A stretch of 11,228 bases of DNA from Candidatus Methanophagales archaeon (lineage in GTDB: Archaea; Halobacteriota; Syntropharchaeia; Alkanophagales; Methanospirareceae): contig JAGLZV010000113.1 of the NCBI GenBank assembly GCA_023131215.1, positions 1 to 11,228 on the forward strand, in the 5' to 3' direction. The notes under the pieces are model-generated. The model saw only the letters and a list, made by a program, of their open reading frames with translations, was not told where the DNA came from and searched no databases. The position numbers and the translations under genes were made by a program. This document shows positions 7,130-11,228 of the stretch, one piece after another. Within the stretch, counting starts at the first letter, position 1. The number at the start of each line of letters is the position of its first letter.

Positions 7130-7921
7130 ATGGAAGTCAAAAGAATCCTTACGGAGCGAGGCGTAAGAGCTACGAGAGGTCTTGGTCAGTATTTTTTGAT
7201 TGATGACGACGTGGCAGCGAGAATGGTGGAATATGCCGGTGTAGGAAGCGGTGACGTGGTGCTGGAGATAGGAGCGGGAGTGGGAAGCGTCACGGAAAAG
7301 TTGGCGAGAAAAGCGAAGAAAGTTTATGCCGTGGAGAAGGATAAAGAACTTTGTGAGATATTAAGGGAGCGATACGTAAATAAAGAAAGCAAAACAGAGG
7401 TAAAGGTGATAGAAGGCGACATTATGAAAATAGAACTTCCGGAATTTGATAAAGTCGTTGCGAGCATACCTTTCTCTTTGTCATCACCAATCACTTATAA
7501 ATTGCTGCTTCATGACCCTGGCTTCGGGCTTGCTGTGCTGTTATATCAGAAAGAGTTTGCGCAGAAGATGGTTGCAAAACCCAGGTCAAATTTGTACGGG
7601 CGTTTATCTGTTATCGCGCAGACACTTGCAGACGTTGAAATTCTTGAGTTCGTTCATCGAGATGCTTTTTATCCCTCTCCGCCTGTTAAAACGGCGATAG
7701 TGAGGTTGACGGAAAAAGAGAAGGGGAGAAGAATAGTAGAGGAGAAAAGGAAGTTTTTTGAGTTCGTCAGTGAGGCGTTTGAGCACAGGAGAAAGAAGAT
7801 GAGGAATATATTTAAACCAAGTAAAACAAGTTTTCCGGGAAGCTTAGCACTTGAGGAATTGGAGTGGAGACCGGAGGAGTTGAGTCCTGTAAAATTCGTA
7901 AAATTGATGAAATATATTTAA
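7130..7921 (+). CDS. rsmA: 16S rRNA adenine dimethyltransferase RsmA/KsgA/Dim1
   Basis: Dimethylates two adjacent adenines in helix 45 of 16S rRNA late in small-subunit assembly, using S-adenosylmethionine. I start it at the ATG at 7130 (263 residues), preceded by AAGGA 8 bases upstream. The longer frame to 7067 would overlap the marker-8 start, and the family begins just before the RxLGQ(N/Y)FL block seen here (GLGQYFLIDDD). Motif I is LEIGAGVGSVT, the acidic motif II residue is in AVEKDKEL, and EGDIMK follows. Motif IV reads SIPF where the family has NLPY or similar, so the catalytic Asn is replaced by Ser. The rest (SLSSPITYKLL, YPSPPVKTAIV) is normal. The pyrK-pyrD fusion follows after 31 bases on the same strand, probably in one transcript. 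Confidence 0.92.
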   Translation: MEVKRILTERGVRATRGLGQYFLIDDDVAARMVEYAGVGSGDVVLEIGAGVGSVTEKLARKAKKVYAVEKDKELCEILRERYVNKESKTEVKVIEGDIMKIELPEFDKVVASIPFSLSSPITYKLLLHDPGFGLAVLLYQKEFAQKMVAKPRSNLYGRLSVIAQTLADVEILEFVHRDAFYPSPPVKTAIVRLTEKEKGRRIVEEKRKFFEFVSEAFEHRRKKMRNIFKPSKTSFPGSLALEELEWRPEELSPVKFVKLMKYI

Positions 7922-7925
7922 GGGG

Positions 7926-7955
7926 GGAGGAAAAACAGATAAACGCAGATAAATG
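7926..7955 (+). promoter_or_regulatory. displaced ribosome-binding site with 10-bp tandem duplication
   Basis: A strong GGAGG (7926-7930) lies 22 bases before the pyrK-pyrD ATG at 7953, too far for normal use. An in-frame TAA at 7950-7952 rules out an earlier start. Between them sit two 10-base units, CAGATAAACG (7936-7945) and CAGATAAATG (7946-7955), identical at 9 of 10 bases. The second unit contains the start codon. Removing one unit would restore a spacing of 12. Confidence 0.55.
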
Positions 7956-9749
7956 CCATTTAATATTCCCACACTGCATAGAATAGAAGAACTAAAAGAA
8001 GAAAATAGCGAAGTTAAAACCTTCAAGTTCCACTCGAAGGAGATTGCCAAAGAAAGCACACCAGGCCAATTCGTAATGGTTTGGAATCCTGGGGTAGACG
8101 AGATACCAATTTCAATTGCCCATGCATCCCTTGAAGGAGAAGTGGAAGTTGCAATTGCTGATGTCGGCGACTGCACGCGCAGCTTACACCAAAAGCATGT
8201 GGGGGATTTGATTGGTTTGAGAGGACCCTTTGGTAGAGCTTTTTCGTTGCATGGCGAAAGAATTTGCATGGTCGCTGGCGGTTATGGAACGGCGCCGTTG
8301 AGGTTTGCTGCGAAGAGAGCGAAAGAATTGCGTAAGCACGTAGTAGTCTTAGAAGGTGCAAGAAGTAGTGCAGAACTTTTATACGTGAAAGAATTTTTCG
8401 ATTTAGGCTGTAATGTCCAGGTTGCTACTGAAGATGGCTCTGAAGGTTATAAAGGGTTAGTTACAGAGTTATTGGAAGAGATACTGGCGTCAGGAGAAAA
8501 ATTTGAGCAGGTATTGACATGCGGTCCGGAACTGATGATGGAGCGTGTGTGCGAAATTACGAGAAGTGAAAGAATACCAACGCAGGTTTCCGTAGAACGG
8601 ATAGTAAAATGTGGATGTGGTGCTTGCGGCTCTTGTGACCTCGGCGGGTATCGGGTGTGTAAAGACGGACCGGTTTTCGATGCCGAAGAGCTTGAAAGAA
8701 CGGAGTTTGGTAAATGGAAGCGAGAAAAGAGCGGTAAAAGAATTGCGATTAAGCCAAATGTGAGTGCACGAAAAGAAGTTGAGCTATTATCAATCCCTCC
8801 TTCACGTTTCACGCCGGAGTACGAGCCGTTATTAGTAATAAAAGTCTGTGGAATCAGTTTTTCCAATCCGATTATGAATGCAGCGGGATTTGGAGTTTCC
8901 GGGAAATTGCTTTATAGATATGCAGTAGCAGGTGCGGGAGCAGTAATGACAAAATCGGTTGGGTGGGATGAGCGAGAAGGCTATCCCAACCCCACATTTT
9001 TTGAAATATCGCCTCATAGCTATAGCTATGTGAATGCGATGGGGCTTCCAAACCCGGGGATAAAGAACTATGGGCTGGAGGTAGAAGATGCAAAGTATGC
9101 TGAGGTGCCATTGGTGCTGAGCATTTTTGGTAAAAGTGTGGAGGAATGCAGAGAAGTAGCGAAGATAGCTGTTGAATATCAAATAGACATGCTCGAATTT
9201 AATGCCTCCTGTCCGCATACGGAGTTCGCAGCGGTTGAGCACAATCCTAAACTGCTGAAGAGTATAATAAAGGGAATGCGAGACATTGCGCATCCAAAAG
9301 GTATTCCAATCGCAGTGAAAATATCGCCTAATGTGGGTGACCCTGCGGGATTGGCAATGACGGCGGAAAAGGCAGGTGCCGATGCCATCACTGCTATTAA
9401 TACTGTAATATCAAGACCTATTGCCCCCACGCTTGATATTCCTCTTTTGGGCAATCCCACGGGCTATGGTGGTAAATCCGGTAAAGAACTTGCGTTCGGT
9501 GGTAAGAAAGTTGTTTTCGCACTGTATGAGGAGTTGAGAATACCCATAATTGCAGTTGGTGGTATCTTTTCTGCTAAGGACGTAATAGAATATGCAAAAA
9601 ACGGTGCGAGTTTGTTTCAAGTGGGTAGTGCACTGGTAAGCGAAGGATTTGAAATTTTTCCGGTGATAAAGAGGGAATTAAAGGAGTATCTCGAGGCTAA
9701 TGGGTATAAGAACATTGGTGAAATGGTGGGTGAGGCGCACAGGAAATAA
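7953..9749 (+). CDS. pyrK-pyrD: fused dihydroorotate dehydrogenase: PyrK electron-transfer plus PyrD catalytic domains
   Basis: Oxidises dihydroorotate to orotate in pyrimidine synthesis, passing electrons from FMN through an iron-sulfur cluster to FAD and NAD. Residues 1 to about 265 are PyrK: an FAD-binding barrel, a GGYGTAPLRF nucleotide-binding turn at 109-118, and [2Fe-2S] ligands C220, C225, C228 and C236. Its TEFGKWKREKSGKR segment looks like the normal C-terminus of a free PyrK. A linker of about 25-30 residues leads to PyrD (about 293-598), with NAAGFGVSGKL, NAMGLPNPG, the catalytic Cys C420 in NASCPH, KISPNVGD, and the FMN phosphate site VGGIFSAKD. In class 1B enzymes these are normally two adjacent genes. 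Here the frame is uninterrupted, so this is a genuine fusion or the product of a lost stop codon. Confidence 0.9.
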   Translation: MPFNIPTLHRIEELKEENSEVKTFKFHSKEIAKESTPGQFVMVWNPGVDEIPISIAHASLEGEVEVAIADVGDCTRSLHQKHVGDLIGLRGPFGRAFSLHGERICMVAGGYGTAPLRFAAKRAKELRKHVVVLEGARSSAELLYVKEFFDLGCNVQVATEDGSEGYKGLVTELLEEILASGEKFEQVLTCGPELMMERVCEITRSERIPTQVSVERIVKCGCGACGSCDLGGYRVCKDGPVFDAEELERTEFGKWKREKSGKRIAIKPNVSARKEVELLSIPPSRFTPEYEPLLVIKVCGISFSNPIMNAAGFGVSGKLLYRYAVAGAGAVMTKSVGWDEREGYPNPTFFEISPHSYSYVNAMGLPNPGIKNYGLEVEDAKYAEVPLVLSIFGKSVEECREVAKIAVEYQIDMLEFNASCPHTEFAAVEHNPKLLKSIIKGMRDIAHPKGIPIAVKISPNVGDPAGLAMTAEKAGADAITAINTVISRPIAPTLDIPLLGNPTGYGGKSGKELAFGGKKVVFALYEELRIPIIAVGGIFSAKDVIEYAKNGASLFQVGSALVSEGFEIFPVIKRELKEYLEANGYKNIGEMVGEAHRK

Positions 9750-9765
9750 TTTAATTAAAAATTAT
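9746..9765. terminator. AT-rich inverted repeat between convergent genes
   Basis: ATAATTT (9746-9752) and AAATTAT (9759-9765) are exact reverse complements around AATTAA. The repeat overlaps the pyrK-pyrD stop and sits 6 bases from the end of the convergent small ORF. AT-rich, T-run-containing sequence on both strands fits a shared archaeal terminator, but this is inference. Confidence 0.4.
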
Positions 9766-9771
9766 CCCCTA

Positions 9772-9936
9772 TTATTGGCTCTCACCTTTATATCTCCATT
9801 CCTTTCTAACCATGCATACTGCTGGAAATCCCTCTATTATCGCTCTTTGCTCTCTATGCCTTCCAGTTCCCGCAATCACATAAGGGCCTGACATTTTTCT
9901 GAATATGCACAATATCTTTTTTCCTTCTATTCTCAT
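9772..9936 (-). CDS. 54-residue ORF coupled to the RHH regulator, unknown function
   Basis: A short - strand ORF whose ATG overlaps the regulator's TGA as ATGA (9933-9936), the classic arrangement for translational coupling. It encodes 54 residues ending in two consecutive stops (TAA TAG). I do not recognise a family. It starts with a basic, hydrophobic segment (IEGKKILCIF), then a Gly-rich SGPYVIAGTG turn and a basic HREQRAIIEG helix, and contains two Cys. The composition is soluble and basic, with no signal peptide or membrane segment. It may be a small regulator partner or toxin-like protein, or the remaining N-terminal part of a longer gene. The codon use looks like its neighbours. Confidence 0.5.
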   Translation of the reverse strand: MRIEGKKILCIFRKMSGPYVIAGTGRHREQRAIIEGFPAVCMVRKEWRYKGESQ

Positions 9937-10244
9937 TCAACAACACCTTTCTCAGCCAATTCCTTCAGTATCTCGTTCACCAGCACAATATCTATTCTCA
10001 AATCATCTGAAATTTCATCAGTCCATGCTTTTCCTTTTTCCTTGACGTACTCCAAGATCTCCTTTTCTGCCTGCTCTTTCGATACATCCCTCAACTCTAT
10101 CACCTTCAATCCCCTAACGTAATCATAGTAAAAGTCTATTGCGTCCCTGATTGCCTCAGCGTTGCTTATCCCCATCCGTTTGCAAATTTTCTCCAGCTTA
10201 TCCTTCCGCTTTGTTATATCTATCGGATAAATTTCCCTTTCCAT
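9933..10244 (-). CDS. ribbon-helix-helix / winged-helix transcriptional regulator
   Basis: A 103-residue probable DNA-binding regulator. The N-terminal 40 residues fit a ribbon-helix-helix fold: a short basic strand (EIYPIDITKRKDK), then helix A (LEKICKRMG), a turn, and helix B (SNAEAIRDAIDFYYDYVRG). Residues about 55-103 (EKEILEYVKEKGKAW through LVNEILKELAEKGVVE) look like a small winged-helix domain. I chose the ATG at 10244; a GTG at 10256 would add four residues (MGKI). The gene is monocistronic with, or leads, the 54-residue ORF through an ATGA overlap. An inverted repeat over its promoter (10268-10282) suggests autoregulation, as is common for RHH proteins and for antitoxins. The partner is not a recognised toxin, so a toxin-antitoxin label is not justified. 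Confidence 0.7.
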   Translation of the reverse strand: MEREIYPIDITKRKDKLEKICKRMGISNAEAIRDAIDFYYDYVRGLKVIELRDVSKEQAEKEILEYVKEKGKAWTDEISDDLRIDIVLVNEILKELAEKGVVE

Positions 10245-10256
10245 AATCTTACCCAC

Positions 10257-10290
10257 ACCTACATAATTTATACTACGTATAATATTTATA
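10257..10290 (-). promoter_or_regulatory. promoter and candidate operator of the RHH regulator
   Basis: Two TATA-like runs read on the - strand (complement of 10277-10290 and of 10262-10274). An inverted repeat TTATAC-TAC-GTATAA lies at 10268-10282 with exact 6-base arms. An operator overlapping the TATA element of an RHH gene is the expected layout for autorepression. Which TATA run is used decides between the GTG and ATG start. Confidence 0.45.
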
Positions 10291-10364
10291 CTTCAAACTG
10301 CTTATTCAAAACGAGCAACAACGAAATTTGAGTCCAACCAAGTTATCACTTTTACACTGTTCAA

Positions 10365-10436
10365 TGCCCCAGCCGGGAATCGAACCCGGATCTTGGGCTC
10401 CGCAAGCCCAAGGGATTTCCACTACCACACTGGGGC
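10365..10436 (-). tRNA. tRNA-Arg (anticodon GCG)
   Basis: A complete cloverleaf on the - strand. The 7-bp acceptor stem GCCCCAG/CTGGGGC pairs fully. Discriminator A is at 10365, with no encoded CCA. The anticodon stem TGGGC/GCCCA carries the 7-base loop TTGCGGA, giving GCG, which reads CGC and CGU (Arg). The T stem CCGGG/CCCGG has loop TTCGATT. The D arm is weak: only the two central pairs are canonical. It keeps A14, G15, G18, G19 and A21, plus A20, an arginine identity base. The variable region is four bases. There is no intron. G15 is the archaeosine site, linking it to queC. The 5' end directly abuts hairpin repeat copy 2. Confidence 0.93.
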
Positions 10437-10471
10437 AACACTTTCTTTCTACGAGAAAGAACCTGTGCTAA
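10435..10471. repeat. hairpin repeat, copy 2, abutting the tRNA 5' end
   Basis: Shares GCAACACTTT and ACCTGTGCTAA with copy 1 at 6128-6168. Pairing: an 8-bp stem 10443-10450 with 10454-10461 around ACG; a 2x2 internal loop (CT against CC); ACA/TGT (10438-10440 with 10464-10466); bulged A10437; then GC/GC, whose 5' side is the first two bases of the tRNA on the - strand. On the tRNA strand the element occupies the leader, where promoter or 5' leader sequence is expected. Confidence 0.6.
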
Positions 10472-10530
10472 GAAAGAATCTAATTTTTTCTTTAGTAAAT
10501 TTTCATTTTTCACTGATGTTAAGGTTGATA

Positions 10531-10935
10531 TTACCCTTCAATGACTTTTACATATACATCCCTCCTTCTGGGACCGTCGCACTCAACGAAAAAGATACTC
10601 TGCCAGGTTCCCAGAGCCAACCCCCCTTTTTCTATTGGAATCGTTACACTTGAGCCGAGCACAACAGACCTGAGATGAGAATGTGCATTGTCGTCTATTC
10701 TATCATGCAGGTATCCCTTCCCCTTTGGGATTAACTCGTTCAGAAGTGCTAAGATGTCACTTTTCAGCCCAGTTTCGTTCTCATTTATTATGATTCCCGA
10801 AGTCGTATGTTTTGTGAATACCACACAGATTCCGGAATCAACATCACCGCTTTTGCTTTTAACAATTTCTTTTACTTTCCCGGTAATATCAATAAGCTCG
10901 GTGCTTTGCCTCGTCTCTATTTCTATTCTTTCCAT
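10531..10935 (-). CDS. yjbQ: UPF0047/YjbQ family protein (possible thiamine-phosphate synthase activity)
   Basis: A member of the UPF0047 (YjbQ) family, 134 residues, the usual length. Family signatures are present in order: VFTKHTTSGIIINENE (about 39-54), then HDRIDDNAHSHLRSVVLGSS (about 77-96) and GTWQSIFFVECDGPRRR (about 108-124). The conserved His residues (HTT, HDR, HSH) form the presumed active site. The bacterial homologue has weak thiamine-phosphate synthase activity in genetic tests, but the physiological role is unsettled. A moderate AGGA ribosome-binding site lies 9 bases before the ATG. The gene is followed on the same strand by the tRNA-Arg about 95 bases downstream. Its upstream region runs directly into a truncated transposase on the opposite strand. 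Confidence 0.88.
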   Translation of the reverse strand: MERIEIETRQSTELIDITGKVKEIVKSKSGDVDSGICVVFTKHTTSGIIINENETGLKSDILALLNELIPKGKGYLHDRIDDNAHSHLRSVVLGSSVTIPIEKGGLALGTWQSIFFVECDGPRRRDVYVKVIEG

Positions 10936-10950
10936 GTTATGATTTCCTGA

Positions 10951-11228
10951 TTTAATAAGAAAGCTTTACTAAAGAAATTATTTTTTATCAAATACCCGCC
11001 GAAGTATTCGGTTAGCTGGATAGCGAAGCGAATAAAGGGGAGAAGCAGCAAGCTGATAAGGGATAGATTTCCGCAGCTTAAGGAGTGGTGTCCAGGGCAT
11101 TTATGGGCACCAAGTTGTTATCATGGTTCGGTGGGACATGGCTGGGAGGTGGTAGAGAAGTATATTTCGGGGCAGAAGGGGTTAGAGAAAAAGGACGTCA
11201 TACGAGGGGAGCGGTATAGTTATGAGAA
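10951..11228 (+). mobile_element. tnpA: IS200/IS605-family TnpA remnant, N-terminus missing (runs off window)
   Basis: The frame is open from 10951 to the window end with no start codon before it becomes TnpA-like. It encodes the C-terminal part of an IS200-type Y1 transposase: YPPKYSVSWIAKRIKG, then LKEWCPGHLWAPSCYHGSVG and WEVVEKYISGQKG. The Tyr in VVEKYI (about 11159-11161) is the expected catalytic tyrosine. The N-terminal half with the HUH (HxH) metal site is absent: only LFFIKYPPKYS is left, where intact proteins read His-x-His-Leu-Phe before the same PPKYS block. These enzymes move single-stranded DNA between subterminal hairpins. Without HUH it cannot be active. The 5' breakpoint lies within about 45 bases of the YjbQ start. 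The 3' end is beyond the window. Confidence 0.82.

Noticed and set aside
9772..10244. Toxin-antitoxin system label for the RHH pair
   Set aside because: The downstream protein resembles no known toxin family and its order and size alone are not enough.

Overview
The window looks like a piece of a methane-metabolising euryarchaeal genome (a methanogen or an ANME relative). The main evidence is a methanogenesis marker protein 8 gene (DUF2099). An archaeal tRNA-Arg without encoded CCA, AT-rich TATA-like promoters with probable leaderless starts, and a QueC protein fit the same picture. The exact lineage cannot be read from the sequence.

Region 1 (1-4751, + strand) is a tightly coupled accessory cassette. 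It holds a PLD-nuclease/SF2-helicase protein whose 5' end lies outside the window, a 59-residue small protein, an SMC/Rad50-like ATPase closely resembling DndD, and a 127-residue protein in the DndE position. I read it as a DndD/DndE-type (DNA phosphorothioation-like) modification and restriction locus. No sulfurtransferase (DndC) or DndB is inside the window; they could lie upstream. The region is visibly richer in A+T than the housekeeping part.

Region 2 (4752-5413) is a decayed border. Two overlapping open frames, 4841-5032 and 4986-5273, look like one gene broken by a frameshift. Nothing convincing follows up to the next promoter.

Region 3 (5414-9749) is housekeeping. It carries queC (preQ0 synthesis, needed for archaeosine), the convergent marker-8 gene, and, divergent from that, rsmA followed by a single-chain PyrK-PyrD fusion for pyrimidine synthesis. 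The rsmA product has Ser where the catalytic Asn of motif IV is expected. A 10-bp tandem duplication separates the pyrK-pyrD Shine-Dalgarno sequence from its start codon.

Region 4 (9772-11228, mostly - strand) holds a two-gene unit of a ribbon-helix-helix/winged-helix regulator with an ATGA-overlapped 54-residue ORF, then tRNA-Arg(GCG) and a UPF0047/YjbQ protein. At the window edge is a + strand IS200-type transposase (TnpA) lacking its N-terminal HUH half.

The least expected non-coding signal is a hairpin present twice, at 6128-6168 and 10435-10471. Both copies share flanking sequence, the same internal loop and the same bulged A, but have a different central stem. One copy touches the queC stop codon and the other touches the 5' end of the tRNA gene.
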